A stretch of DNA of 64,000 nt from Bacillus alkalisoli (GCF_002797415.1 NZ_KZ454944.1:1878665-1942664); one strand, 5' to 3'; numbered from the stretch's first letter, positions 17,567 to 26,048 are shown. Numbers and translations: made by a program. The notes: a model not told the origin generated them from the letters alone.

Positions 17567-17654
17567 TTTTTTGTTTTTTAATATTAAATAACTGTTAGTT
17601 ACTATAGTCTCTTAAATAGCTTCTGTAGGGGAATGCTTTTTTGAAAAGAGGTGG

Positions 17655-17927
17655 ATGGGATTGATTTTTGAAATCTTAGCTAATATAGGAATATCTATGC
17701 AAATGTTTCTTCGCGGGATGCCAGAAGATGATAAAGTTAATAAAAACATTGAACGTTTAAAATCTACGGATTGGTTTCAGGAGATATATAAAGATAAAGA
17801 GGACTTTTTTTCAAAAAATGAAGATGTTCGTTATCTAATAGGTTGGGCCAAAGTTGATAAGGATTTAAAAAATGAAAAAAGAGCAAATAGGTTAAGAGAA
17901 AAAATATTAAGTACCCTAAATAACTAG
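17655..17927 (+). CDS. Hypothetical protein, 90 aa
   Basis: It starts after AGAGGTGG. A short hydrophobic N-terminus (GLIFEILANIGISMQMFL) is followed by a charged helical region rich in K, D and E. No family is recognised. A weak membrane anchor is possible. Confidence 0.5.
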   Translation: MGLIFEILANIGISMQMFLRGMPEDDKVNKNIERLKSTDWFQEIYKDKEDFFSKNEDVRYLIGWAKVDKDLKNEKRANRLREKILSTLNN

Positions 17928-18052
17928 CATTAGGTGCTTAATAAAAATTGATAGTGCTCTCTCCTGTTTTGTAATCGGGAGTAATTGCAGATTAATAATC
18001 GCTGTTCATGTAAGAAATGTGCAATAAGTTGAGTTATAGGGAGAGGATCAAA

Positions 18053-18273
18053 CTGGAATGGTTTAAATTTTTGTACATTTTATCGTTAGTTTTTTGTCTT
18101 CTTGCTTCTATTCAGTTTTATTCGTTTTAGAACGTTTTAAAAATTTTAAAATTGGCCATATACTTTCAAATGAATTTGTAAATAATAGCAGGATGAATAT
18201 TAAAGTTGCAATTGCTTTTTTAGGTATTGGTTGTTTTTTAGGTTTAATAGGAGTTCTGATAAGCCCTTTTTAA
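18053..18273 (+). pseudogene. Broken small membrane protein gene
   Basis: After a good ribosome site (GGAGAGG) the frame starts at CTG and runs EWFKFLYILSLVFCLLASIQ, then hits TAG at 18128. The continuation, with VLERFKNFKIGHILSNEF and a second TM segment (VAIAFLGIGCFLGLIGVLIS), lies in another frame ending at 18273. A lost ATG plus a frameshift indicate a decayed gene. Confidence 0.55.
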
Positions 18274-18356
18274 TTTATTTTGTAGCTTCCTTAAGTAAAT
18301 GGGAGCGTTAGTTAAACAAGATAAAGGCAGCAATCATTAATATTATCTTGATCCTC

Positions 18357-18466
18357 CGCAATCGGGCGCATTTCTGAAACAAGGAAAGCGTCTTTTTTTT
18401 CGAAAAAAATGATTGAGTTGCAAAAATAAATTTGAAATAATTGGTATTAAGCAATAGAGGCAGGTT
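18357..18466 (+). repeat. Array module, C class, copy 6
   Basis: CGCAATCGGGCGCATTTC, loop GAAACAAGG, AAAGCGTC, T-run, AAAATGATTGAGTTGCA, TTTGAAATAATTGG, TATTAAGCAATAG and GGCAGG. The end TTAAGC...GCTTAA (18448-18475) is an inverted repeat. Confidence 0.85.
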
Positions 18467-18480
18467 AGCTTAATAGGCTT

Positions 18481-18545
18481 CTGATCTTAGCAGGATTAGT
18501 AGCTACTTTTGTTGAAGTAACATGGCAGATTAGTTTAGCTGTTAG
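18481..18545 (+). repeat. Array module, B class
   Basis: CTGATCTTAGCAGGATTAGT, AGCTACTTTTGTTGAAGTAA, then CATGGCAGATTAGTTTAGC. Related blocks are at 11300, 28343, 29103 and 30059. Confidence 0.65.
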
Positions 18546-18647
18546 GAACGCTACTTTTATTAAAAAAAAATAAAATTTATATTAAAATTATAATTGTGAT
18601 AATAAGATTATAATAAATAAATTAAAAACATTAAGGTGTTGAAAAGA

Positions 18648-19475
18648 ATGTTAGGTATTATATTTCGAGGCATGGCGGTTGGAATAACAGAAACCGTTCC
18701 TGGTATTAGTGGCAGTACAGTTGCTATGATTTTAGGAATTTATGAACGACTAATATATTCGTTAAGTATTTTGACAACAAAACATAGAAGAGAGGCTTTA
18801 CCTTTTCTATTTACATTTGGGACAGGTATGGTCATTGGATTTGCTATTTCTATCTTTATTATCAATTATTTATTAAGTTACTATCGCACACCAACGCTTA
18901 TGTTTTTTATTGGTATTATTGTAGGCTTCTTGCCTTACCTTTGGAAAGAAACACTCAATCATTCAAAAAACAAAATTAAATTAAAACATTACATAATAAT
19001 GTTCTTGTTTTTAAGCATTGTAGTATTAAGTCAACCTTTAAGTGGCATAAATCAAATGGATTTAAATAATTTAGCTATTGCCGACTATATATTCTTTGCC
19101 GTTGCAGGGTTTATTGCAAGTACCGCTCTTGTTCTCCCAGGAATAAGCGGTGCTTTAATACTGATTATATTAGGTATATATGATATAGCAACAGCATCAT
19201 TAATGTCCTTTGATTTGCCGATAATTTTAGCGATTGGTTCTGGTATAGTGTTAGGAGTTCTTTTGACCAGTAGGCTTATTCGGTACTTATTAACAAATTA
19301 TACGGTAGAAACCTATGCGGCGATGATTGGGTTAGTTAGTGGTTCAATTTATGCGATTTGGTATCATTTAGATAGTATAGTTAGCACTTCAACTATCGTA
19401 GTGTCATTGATAACTTTTTTTGGTGGTATTGCTTTTATAATTACTTTAAAGCAAACTCAAAACAATAAATTTTAG
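18648..19475 (+). CDS. DUF368 membrane protein (undecaprenyl-phosphate translocase family)
   Basis: A 275-residue multipass protein. The duplicated signature ETVPGISGSTVAMILGIYE and LVLPGISGALILIILGIYD, one in each half, is diagnostic for DUF368. DUF368 proteins (PopT) have been shown to recycle undecaprenyl phosphate across the membrane for cell-wall synthesis. ATG 18648 follows AAGGTG by 10 bases. Finding an envelope recycling transporter as a single unit of a hypothetical-gene array is notable; it may be an accessory paralog with conditional benefit (inference). Confidence 0.85.
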   Translation: MLGIIFRGMAVGITETVPGISGSTVAMILGIYERLIYSLSILTTKHRREALPFLFTFGTGMVIGFAISIFIINYLLSYYRTPTLMFFIGIIVGFLPYLWKETLNHSKNKIKLKHYIIMFLFLSIVVLSQPLSGINQMDLNNLAIADYIFFAVAGFIASTALVLPGISGALILIILGIYDIATASLMSFDLPIILAIGSGIVLGVLLTSRLIRYLLTNYTVETYAAMIGLVSGSIYAIWYHLDSIVSTSTIVVSLITFFGGIAFIITLKQTQNNKF

Positions 19476-19560
19476 TAGTGTTACTATTTTTGGATTAGAT
19501 ATTGAGTATGTGAAAAACTTCACTTCAACTAAACGGGTGCTTTTGTTTTAAAGGGGGAAA

Positions 19561-19782
19561 ATGATGAGTAATGATAAAAAAGAAACTCCTGAACAAAAGA
19601 GAGAGAGGTTGAGACAGGAGGAATTAAAAAGAAATCCTACTGGTAATATGAATGATGCTTTTAATAGAGCAAACAGTAGAAACCTAGCTGATTTAGTAGG
19701 TAGTTTAGGTTGGAAAGGTACTGGAATTCTTACTCTTATAATCATATTTGGATTTTTTATTGTATCACTCTTATTTAAGTAA
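19561..19782 (+). CDS. DUF6366 family small protein
   Basis: A 73-residue protein with the conserved start KKETPEQKRERLRQEELKRN and a middle LADLVGSLGWKGTGI, followed by one TM segment. I recognise this as DUF6366, a Bacillales family of unknown role. The stop codon TAA is directly followed by CGGGTGCGATTG of an array module. The ribosome site is AAAGGGGG. Confidence 0.75.
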   Translation: MMSNDKKETPEQKRERLRQEELKRNPTGNMNDAFNRANSRNLADLVGSLGWKGTGILTLIIIFGFFIVSLLFK

Positions 19783-19840
19783 CGGGTGCGATTGTTGAAG
19801 AAATTAATATTGAATAGTTTTAGAATCGAGGAAATTTTTT

Positions 19841-20428
19841 ATGATGAATTTATCAAAAAAACAGTTTTATTTTTTAGTTTTTCTATTATTTATTGCCGCC
19901 ATTTATGGTTATAAGAAACATCAAGAAGTAAGTAATCTACATAACTATTTAAATCCACTTTTAATGGAAAAGGTCCATGCCATTCAGATTGAAATTCATA
20001 CCGCCTCAAGTATATTAACGACTGCAATGGATGAAAATCAAATTCCTTATGCACAATGGATACAATTAAAAAGTGCTTATAAGACAATTGAACATGCTAG
20101 TTATGAAATCGAAGAAATGGCTAGATCGATATACCCTAATCGTGCTAAAGGTTTAGAGAATGCGACTAAGACAACTTCGTATTTAATGGCAAGTGATTTA
20201 GTTTATATAGAAGATAATTTTATAGAAGCTAACTTGGATAGATTAGATATGATAACCTTTTCAGCAGAAGAACGTGAAGTATTAGAACCAATATATAACA
20301 CTACTTTAGCTTGGAGAAAAATATCTAGTCAATATTATGTAGTGACTTCTATTATTACTCGTAATTATTGGGTGGATATGATGAAAGAAATACAGGAAGA
20401 ATCTATCTTGTACCAAAAAGATTATTAA
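19841..20428 (+). CDS. Hypothetical membrane-anchored protein, 195 aa
   Basis: One N-terminal TM segment (residues about 8-22) precedes a helical extracytoplasmic region with regular heptad-like spacing (IQIEIHTASSILTTAMDENQ). No family is recognised. Confidence 0.6.
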   Translation: MMNLSKKQFYFLVFLLFIAAIYGYKKHQEVSNLHNYLNPLLMEKVHAIQIEIHTASSILTTAMDENQIPYAQWIQLKSAYKTIEHASYEIEEMARSIYPNRAKGLENATKTTSYLMASDLVYIEDNFIEANLDRLDMITFSAEEREVLEPIYNTTLAWRKISSQYYVVTSIITRNYWVDMMKEIQEESILYQKDY

Positions 20429-20600
20429 AAATAGTAACCTAAGACTTTGAACTAACAGGTGCGAATATGAAACAAGGAAAGGTACTGTTCAGTTGGACAC
20501 CGTGACAGGAACAATGCCACTTAGAAACGTGTTCTTACAACAGTTTATATTTATTAGTAGATGCCTTTTATGCAATTGGGGGTGGACGATGTTCCTGTCC

Positions 20601-20758
20601 GAGGCCACTGAAAAAGTCGCCTTTTTTAAAAAACAATGTTTTTTAGGGGGTCAAAAATGTCTACCTATCACAGAAACGTCGCTTAGAAGCGAATCTAGAG
20701 CGTCATTTTCTTGCACATTATTTTTACTTTTTAAAAGTTGGACTTTTTCAGTGGCCTC
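20601..20758. mobile_element. 158-bp MITE with 9-bp target duplication, copy 1
   Basis: Perfect 18-bp terminal inverted repeats GAGGCCACTGAAAAAGTC / GACTTTTTCAGTGGCCTC. Flanked on both sides by TTCCTGTCC (20592-20600 and 20759-20767), a direct target-site duplication. There is no coding capacity. It has the same length as copy 2 at 25604-25761. Confidence 0.85.
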
Positions 20759-20786
20759 TTCCTGTCCCCATGTCCAAATAGTTGGA

Positions 20787-20870
20787 ACGCCGTATGCGGT
20801 GAAAGTCGCACGTACTGGTGTGAACAGGGGGATAAGGGAGCGATAATTTCAAACCCTTACCTATCTGTAT
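20787..20870 (+). ncRNA. Group II intron 3' remnant (domains V-VI)
   Basis: CGCCGTATGCGGTGAAAGTC followed by GCACGTAC resembles domain V with a CGC catalytic triad and GAAA loop. It is followed by AAGGGAGCGATAATTTC and AAACCCTTACCTATC, a domain VI-like hairpin with a branch A and typical 3' end. An extra T in GTACTGG disrupts the domain V stem. No reverse transcriptase is present, so this is a decayed tail. Confidence 0.7.
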
Positions 20871-20931
20871 CAATAAGAAATCACAAAAGTAATGAGCATT
20901 TAATTTAAAATAAGATTAAACGGAGGTTGAG

Positions 20932-21396
20932 ATGCGAAAAGTTTATCTAGATAGAACAGAATTAATTGGAGCCATAAATGTAAATATAGAAGATACTGAA
21001 GTTATACTAGCAGGGACAACAATTTTTCCTATGAGTGCTCAATATAAAAATGAAGAGTATCAAAAATGTGCTAGCGATTATGATATTCAATTTATCTTTG
21101 ACGATGATATTCCACATTTAGAGTTTTTTACGGTTCCACATGTAGATATTATGGCAAAAGATAGTAAAGGTGGAATTATCGGAACTGTTTACCAAAAGTG
21201 TGATTCGGAAAGTGACGCACCAATTTGTTATATCAATAGGGATTTAGAGTGCTATATAAATTCAGAAAACGAAAAAGATTTTCTCATTAATATAGGAACG
21301 TGGCAATACAACTTGAAACCCTATGATAAAATTACCGTTTATCGTTCGAAAGCAGAAGCAGAAACTGAACTAGAATTTATCGATTTGTCTATCTGA
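20932..21396 (+). CDS. Hypothetical soluble protein, 154 aa
   Basis: ATG after CGGAGGTTGAG. The protein is acidic and beta-rich with no signal peptide (LIGAINVNIEDTEVILAGTT). No family or motif is recognised. Confidence 0.6.
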   Translation: MRKVYLDRTELIGAINVNIEDTEVILAGTTIFPMSAQYKNEEYQKCASDYDIQFIFDDDIPHLEFFTVPHVDIMAKDSKGGIIGTVYQKCDSESDAPICYINRDLECYINSENEKDFLINIGTWQYNLKPYDKITVYRSKAEAETELEFIDLSI

Positions 21397-21420
21397 TAGT
21401 CCTCCATTATTATAAATTCA

Positions 21421-21501
21421 TATTGAACTAAAGGGGGCTTATCTTAAAGAAGGATAAGCTCCTATTTTGTGGGAGTTATTAAGCTAACGAAGCAGCTTAG
21501 C
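21421..21501 (+). repeat. Array module with complete left hairpin and right core
   Basis: TATTGAACTAAAGGGGGCTT, loop TTAAAGAA, GGATAAGCTCC, then the right core GCTAACGAAGCAGCTTAGC (21483-21501), whose ends GCTAA / TTAGC are an inverted repeat. It is one of the clearest complete modules. Confidence 0.75.
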
Positions 21502-21548
21502 ACAACAACATTTACAGTAAAAACGTCAATTAAAAAAGGAGAGAGACT

Positions 21549-21920
21549 ATGAGTAAAATACTTTTCGCTTTATTTTCTATTAGTGTTTTTCTGCTAGCTG
21601 GGTGTTCTGTCGTAAGTGAAAAGGAAATCGATAAGATGCAAGTGGCAGTGGACTGGGTAGATGCTATTGCTTGGAACGGAAACAAATATTATTTAAATGA
21701 GGAGAAAACAACCATAATTACTGAAAGTGATATTGGAATAAAATTAGGTGAAATTACTTTCTCTGTTACCAGAAGTGAGGAAGTCGACAATCCTGAGTAT
21801 CAGTTGAAAGATGGAGAGGCAACATTTGTTAGTAAAGGAACAAGTGTTTATTCCATAAAAGGTGAAGATATAAACGAATTTATTTATGCACAAGGTAAAG
21901 TGTATAAGGTGGGTGATTGA
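21549..21920 (+). CDS. Lipoprotein, 123 aa
   Basis: Signal MSKILFALFSISVFLLAGC with the lipobox cysteine at residue 19. The mature part contains WVDAIAWNGNKYYLNEEK, resembling small NisI/YPD-like lipoproteins of Bacillus whose role is unknown. Ribosome site AAAGGAGAG. Confidence 0.7.
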   Translation: MSKILFALFSISVFLLAGCSVVSEKEIDKMQVAVDWVDAIAWNGNKYYLNEEKTTIITESDIGIKLGEITFSVTRSEEVDNPEYQLKDGEATFVSKGTSVYSIKGEDINEFIYAQGKVYKVGD

Positions 21921-21960
21921 ATATATTTATAGGAAAGACCTTTATAAATTCAAAAAGTCT

Positions 21961-22020
21961 TGTTCAACAAACGGTTGCTAATCTTCAAGAAGGAGATTGG
22001 CTTTTTCTTATTGAAGTATA
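21961..22020 (+). repeat. Array module
   Basis: TTCAACAAACGGTTGCTAAT, CTTCAAGAAGGAG, ATTGGC, TTTTTCTTATTGAAGTA. The GCTAATC / GATTGGC stem has the AAGAAGG loop. Confidence 0.75.
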
Positions 22021-22056
22021 GAAGTAGTAATGTAGATGAAGGGGAGGATGAATGTA

Positions 22057-22302
22057 ATGAAATTATTAGGATCTATTTTGTTGGCAGGTATTTTAGGTAT
22101 TTTGATTTTCTTTGGACCTATTGGTGTTTATATTTTAGGTACAATAGTATTGGGAATTATTCTTAGGTCATACATGTTGTTAAATGATATACATAAAAAA
22201 GCAGTACCAACTGGAAGCGTAGATGAAGTTCAGTTGGCTTATGAAAAGTATTTAAAAGAAAAAGAAGAAAGGGAATCAATTGAGGCAGATTTAAAAGAGT
22301 AA
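22057..22302 (+). CDS. Small membrane protein, 81 aa
   Basis: The ATG at 22057 follows GGGAGG by 9 bases. One long or two tight TM segments (about 3-42) precede a charged C-terminal helix (YEKYLKEKEERESIEADL). Family unknown. It would be anchored in the membrane with a cytoplasmic or external coiled tail. Confidence 0.6.
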   Translation: MKLLGSILLAGILGILIFFGPIGVYILGTIVLGIILRSYMLLNDIHKKAVPTGSVDEVQLAYEKYLKEKEERESIEADLKE

Positions 22303-22435
22303 ACATATTTTTGCTATTGGGTACGTAAATTTTATCGCTTGTTGAACTAACTAGCAGCGGGATAGTTGAATAAGAAGACAATTACTTTTTTTTACAGTAA
22401 AATTTAAAGACTTAATATGAAAGTGAGTGAGACTA

Positions 22436-22597
22436 TTGAAATTTGTTTTTGATTTAGATGGAACAGTTTGTTTTAAAGGACAACCAGTATCTAGCAAGAT
22501 ACGTCATTCATTGTCGGAGTTGACAAAAGCGGGTATTGAGGTCATTTTCGCATCTGCAAGACCTATTCGAGATATGCTACCTGTCTTAGCGAGTTAA
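22436..22597 (+). pseudogene. Truncated Cof-type HAD phosphatase
   Basis: TTG start, 53 codons: MKFVFDLDGTVCFKGQPVSS is HAD motif I (DLDGT), and EVIFASARP is motif II. The frame then stops at 22595, removing motifs III and IV. The following 40 bases match no HAD sequence I can identify. It is a gene fragment joined to unrelated sequence. Confidence 0.75.
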
Positions 22598-22691
22598 CAG
22601 ATTCTAAAATCTGTAAAAGACCAGAACAACAGGCAATTTCATTATGAGCATATTGCGAGAGGATACCTATGCTATTAAAGGGGGTAACAAC

Positions 22692-23396
22692 TTGAACTTA
22701 TTTAATATCATCAAAAACAAACAAGAATATTGGCTTGTTGATCAAATCAAAAAAGATAATATTCCAAAAGAAGCATACTTACATCATTTTACACAAATCT
22801 TGGAGGAATGGGGCCACCTGAGGATCGGCTATTTATCTTTACTTATGGATGAAAGTTTTGAAAGCTGGCTACTCGAAAAAAAGTTTCGCAAGATTTCAAG
22901 TATTGTTGAGTATACAAGGAAACTGGCGGATTTACCGGAAATTGATGATCAATTTGGTTGGCATTCTCTTTCAGAAGGATTGATGGATGACAATGAATAT
23001 GCAAAATTATACGACCTTTGCCGATCGAGGTCTGCCAATAAAAATATAAGGCAGCCTATTGACCAAGTCATGAATTCGCTCAACAATGAATTGGGACCGG
23101 AGTGGCGCCGGCATTGTTATTATTTCATTAATGATGAAGTTATAATTGGGATAAGTATTCCTCATATTGAAATAGGGACTGAAGGAAGATTATTTTACTT
23201 TGGCGTTCTCCCTAATCTAAGAGGACAAGGACTGGGGGGGAATATCCATAAAATCAGTCTGGTATTACTCAAGAAATTCCAGGCCAACTATTATGTTGGC
23301 AGCACCGATGTGAACAACTCTTACATGATTAAAATCTTTGAGAAAAATGGATGCGAACTCCGCGATCGAAAAGGGATTTATAAGATAGTTAAGTAA
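22692..23396 (+). CDS. GNAT family N-acetyltransferase
   Basis: The TTG at 22692 follows AAAGGGGG by 7 bases and gives 234 residues; an ATG at 22644 has no ribosome site. The C-terminal half is a GNAT domain with the acetyl-CoA loop NLRGQGLGGNIHKIS and VNNSYMIKIFEKNGCEL. The N-terminal half may be a second, degenerate GNAT fold. Substrate unknown. Confidence 0.75.
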   Translation: MNLFNIIKNKQEYWLVDQIKKDNIPKEAYLHHFTQILEEWGHLRIGYLSLLMDESFESWLLEKKFRKISSIVEYTRKLADLPEIDDQFGWHSLSEGLMDDNEYAKLYDLCRSRSANKNIRQPIDQVMNSLNNELGPEWRRHCYYFINDEVIIGISIPHIEIGTEGRLFYFGVLPNLRGQGLGGNIHKISLVLLKKFQANYYVGSTDVNNSYMIKIFEKNGCELRDRKGIYKIVK

Positions 23397-23450
23397 AAAC
23401 CATAAAAGATCTTGAACGGAACATGGGTATAGGTGTTCACCCTCTTGGAT

Positions 23451-23562
23451 TATTCCAGAATCGAGCGCGTTTCTGAAACAAGGAAAGTGTCTTTTTTTTG
23501 CGAAAAAAAGATTGAGTTGCACAAAGGAATTTGAAATAATTGGTATTAAGCAAAAGGGCAGT
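23451..23562 (+). repeat. Array module, C class, copy 7
   Basis: CAGAATCGAGCGCGTTTC, loop GAAACAAGG, AAAGTGTC, T-run, AAAAAAGATTGAGTTGCAC, TTTGAAATAATTGG, TATTAAGCAAAAGGGCAG. Followed by TATAGTTCAAC. Confidence 0.85.
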
Positions 23563-23609
23563 ATAGTTCAACATGAAATGAGAAATGGACGATGAAAGGT
23601 TGTTATCCA

Positions 23610-24611
23610 ATGTTAAAACCAAAAGCTTTAAAAAAGGGAGATACTGTTGGCATTATTACTCCATCGTCTCCAGCACCAGTTCTTTTTAGGGAGAGGTACC
23701 AAAGAGGGTTAAATCAGTTGGAGAAAATGGGGTTTGAAATAATTAAAGGTTCATGCTCGAATAAAATACAAGCTTATCGTTCAAGTTCAATTATAGAAAG
23801 AGCCGAAGAAATAAATGAATTAATATATAATGACGAGGTAAAAGCAATTATAAGTACAATTGGAGGGCTTAATTCCAATTCCTTATTACCTTATATTGAC
23901 TACGAATATTTAAAAAGTAAACCAAAAGTTGTAATGGGGTACAGTGATGTTACAGCTCTTTTATTAGGAATCTATACTAAAACAGGATTAACCACTTTTT
24001 ATGGTCCTGCCATTATACCTTCTTTCGGTGAATTTCCAGAAATGATATCAAAGGGTAAAGAGTATTTTGAAGACATAGTGAAATTAAAAAAGAGGGCTCC
24101 GTTCTCGCTAGAAGTACCCTTGGAATGGACAGAGGAAAGGTTAGATTGGAACTTACAAGATAGAGGAAAAGAAATGGCCAAAAATGATGGATGGATAACG
24201 CTACGTGAAGGGAATGCCACAGGCAAATTGATTGGTGGAAATTTAAATACGATGTCTGGCTTTATTGGTTCAGAATACTTTCCTAATTTAAAAGGAGCAA
24301 TTCTATTTATTGAAGACTCCTTTAAAGATATGGCTATTCAAGAACGGTCACTAAGTATGTTAAAGGTTGCTGGAGTTTTTGATGAAATTGCAGGCTTGGT
24401 TATTGGAAAGCATGAACATTTCAATGATTTAGGTTCGCCATTTTCACTCGATGAATTACTTATTGAAATAATTGGTGATACGAATATACCTATACTATCA
24501 AATGTTGACATTGGACACACTTTCCCTTCGCATGTATTTCCAATTGGGATCGAAGTGAACCTAGATACTATTCAAAGAATAATTACATTCCTTGAAGATG
24601 GTGTAATCTAA
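23610..24611 (+). CDS. LD-carboxypeptidase / MccF-like peptidase (S66)
   Basis: A 333-residue protein of peptidase family S66. The nucleophile serine is in VVMGYSDVTALL; the general-base pair is IEDSFKDM (Glu) and IGHTFPSHVFPIG (His). S66 includes LD-carboxypeptidases of murein recycling and MccF, which cleaves the nucleotide antibiotic microcin C. The long acidic insert after FEDIVKLKKR is more like the MccF branch, so self-immunity or antibiotic cleavage is possible. No signal peptide, so cytoplasmic. Confidence 0.85.
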   Translation: MLKPKALKKGDTVGIITPSSPAPVLFRERYQRGLNQLEKMGFEIIKGSCSNKIQAYRSSSIIERAEEINELIYNDEVKAIISTIGGLNSNSLLPYIDYEYLKSKPKVVMGYSDVTALLLGIYTKTGLTTFYGPAIIPSFGEFPEMISKGKEYFEDIVKLKKRAPFSLEVPLEWTEERLDWNLQDRGKEMAKNDGWITLREGNATGKLIGGNLNTMSGFIGSEYFPNLKGAILFIEDSFKDMAIQERSLSMLKVAGVFDEIAGLVIGKHEHFNDLGSPFSLDELLIEIIGDTNIPILSNVDIGHTFPSHVFPIGIEVNLDTIQRIITFLEDGVI

Positions 24612-24621
24612 TAACAACGCT

Positions 24622-24738
24622 TATTCAACGCAATAGGAGCTTATCTCCAACACGGTAAGCTTCTTTTTTTATGGTCAATATATCTTGAGTGAATGTCCAA
24701 TATTTGGGATAATTGGTACTAAGCAATCGGGCAGGATA
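24622..24738 (+). repeat. Array module, C class, copy 8
   Basis: TTATTCAACGCAATAGGAGC, TTATCTCCAACACGG, TAAGCTTC, T-run, ATATATCTTGAGTGAATG, ATAATTGGTACTAAGC and AATCGGGCAGGATAAT. Very similar to copies 4 and 5. Confidence 0.85.
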
Positions 24739-24764
24739 ATGAAATCAGGTAAGGGGAATTATAA

Positions 24765-25562
24765 ATGGTTTATAATTGGGAAACGTGTTCTACAGATATA
24801 AAATACTTTATATACAAACTACATAAAGAGATTATCGAAATAATAAATGATGATTTCATCGGTTTCTATATACACGGGTCATTAGCGATGGGAGGGTTTA
24901 ACCCTAACAGTAGTGATATTGATGTTTTGGTTATCACAAATAAATCATTGACAGTTGTAACTAAAAGGAAATTAGCAAAGTTCTTTTTAACCTATTCTAA
25001 TTCCCCATTTCCAATTGAAATTAGTTTTATAAATAAAGAACAATTAATAGACTGGCAACATCCTTGTCCATTTGATTTTCATTATAGTGAGTTCTGGAGA
25101 GAAAGATATGAAAATGATTTGTCAAAAAATACATACAAATTTTTAAATAGAGATAGTAACACTGATACAGATTTAGCTGCTCATATAACTATAACTAACC
25201 ATAGAGGAATATGTGTAGATGGCAAACCTATTGAAGAAGTCTTTCCTTTAATTCCAAGGTCAGATTATTTATCGTCAATATTAAGTGATTTTCAGGAGTG
25301 TTTAAAAAATATTGAAGCCGACCCGATTTATTCTACGTTAAATTTGATTAGAGTATTTTGGTATTTAAAAGAAGGAGTAATTTCTTCAAAGCAAGAAGCT
25401 GGAAAATGGGGATTATTAACACTTCCTAAAGAGATGAGTAGTACTGTTAAAAAAGTAGTAGATAGTTATGCGAATGACAAAGATACTTATGATTTTGATA
25501 GAAATGAACTTTTATTGTTAAGAGACTATATTTTAGATAATGTTCAAAAGTTATTAAACTAA
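24765..25562 (+). CDS. Aminoglycoside nucleotidyltransferase-like protein (AadA/ANT type)
   Basis: A 265-residue protein with the polymerase-beta nucleotidyltransferase motif GSLAMGGFNPNSSDIDVLV, then the second acidic residue in PIEISFI. The C-terminal DUF4111-like helical domain follows (STLNLIRVFWYLKEG, SKQEAGKWGLLTLP). AadA-type enzymes adenylylate spectinomycin or streptomycin; the close chromosomal relatives in Bacillus often have untested activity. The stop TAA abuts CGGGAGCTTAACTGC of a module interrupted by a mobile element. Confidence 0.82.
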   Translation: MVYNWETCSTDIKYFIYKLHKEIIEIINDDFIGFYIHGSLAMGGFNPNSSDIDVLVITNKSLTVVTKRKLAKFFLTYSNSPFPIEISFINKEQLIDWQHPCPFDFHYSEFWRERYENDLSKNTYKFLNRDSNTDTDLAAHITITNHRGICVDGKPIEEVFPLIPRSDYLSSILSDFQECLKNIEADPIYSTLNLIRVFWYLKEGVISSKQEAGKWGLLTLPKEMSSTVKKVVDSYANDKDTYDFDRNELLLLRDYILDNVQKLLN

Positions 25563-26048
25563 CGGGAGCTTAACTGCAACAAGGTTGGACACCGGGACAG
25601 GAAGAGGCCACTGAAATAGTCTCTAATTTTTAAAAATTAAAATGAATGCCCAAAAAACGAGGCTCCAGAATCGTTTCTAAGCGATGCTAATGTGTTTGGG
25701 GACATAGTTTACCCCCTTAATTATCTTCTTTTTAAAAAACTATTACTTTTTCAGTGCCCTGGGAGAGGAACAATGTCCACTTAGAAACGTGTTCTTACAA
25801 CTGTTTATATTTATAAATTTCGTACGATACTTTAGTGTTATAGTTAAGTATAATAACACGGAAATCAGGGAGATGCATTTTTTAATGTATTACCCATTTA
25901 ATAGTTTTTTACATACTTAAGGTTAAGGTTCTAGAAGTTTGATAGTGGAAATCGTCTTCTTTTTTGGCTATCTTTTGGTAACATTCGGTTCAAGTAATAG
26001 CACAAGCTAATTTTAAAAAAGATTGTGAAAGCTTTTGGGGGAGTTATA
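25563..26048. other. 486-bp gap: interrupted module and nested MITE
   Basis: No gene. The C-type left hairpin begins at 25559 (TAACGGGAGCTTAACTGC) and is cut after CAACAAGG by an element starting TTGGACACCGGGACAGG. That element carries MITE copy 2. Its other part (CCACTTAGAAACGTGTTC, ACAACTGTTTATATTTATAA) also occurs at 20509-20560 without the MITE at that point. 25850-26020 shows nothing recognisable. Confidence 0.65.
25604..25761. mobile_element. 158-bp MITE, copy 2
   Basis: Ends GAGGCCACTGAAATAGTC and TACTTTTTCAGTGCCCTG are diverged versions of the terminal repeats of copy 1, and the length is identical. Flanks GGACAGGAA (25595-25603) and GGAGAGGAA (25762-25770) match at 8 of 9 bases, a decayed target duplication. 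Confidence 0.75.

Larger units (their letters stand above)
18274..18647. other. 374-bp gap made of two array modules
   Basis: No gene. It contains a C-class repeat, a B-class repeat and an AT-rich stretch (18560-18630) that probably holds the promoter for the DUF368 gene. Confidence 0.6.
20429..20931. other. 503-bp gap: module, nested elements, intron remnant
   Basis: No gene. The left end of an array module (TTTGAACTAACAGGTGCGAA, 20443) is followed by an element beginning TTGGACACCGTGACAGGAAC, a 158-bp MITE and the 3' end of a group II intron. An apparent 117-codon frame across this stretch is an artefact of these elements. Confidence 0.7.

Noticed and set aside
20493-20846. Open frame of 117 codons on the + strand
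   Set aside because: It runs through a nested repeat, a complete MITE and a group II intron tail, with cysteine-rich nonsense composition and no ribosome site.
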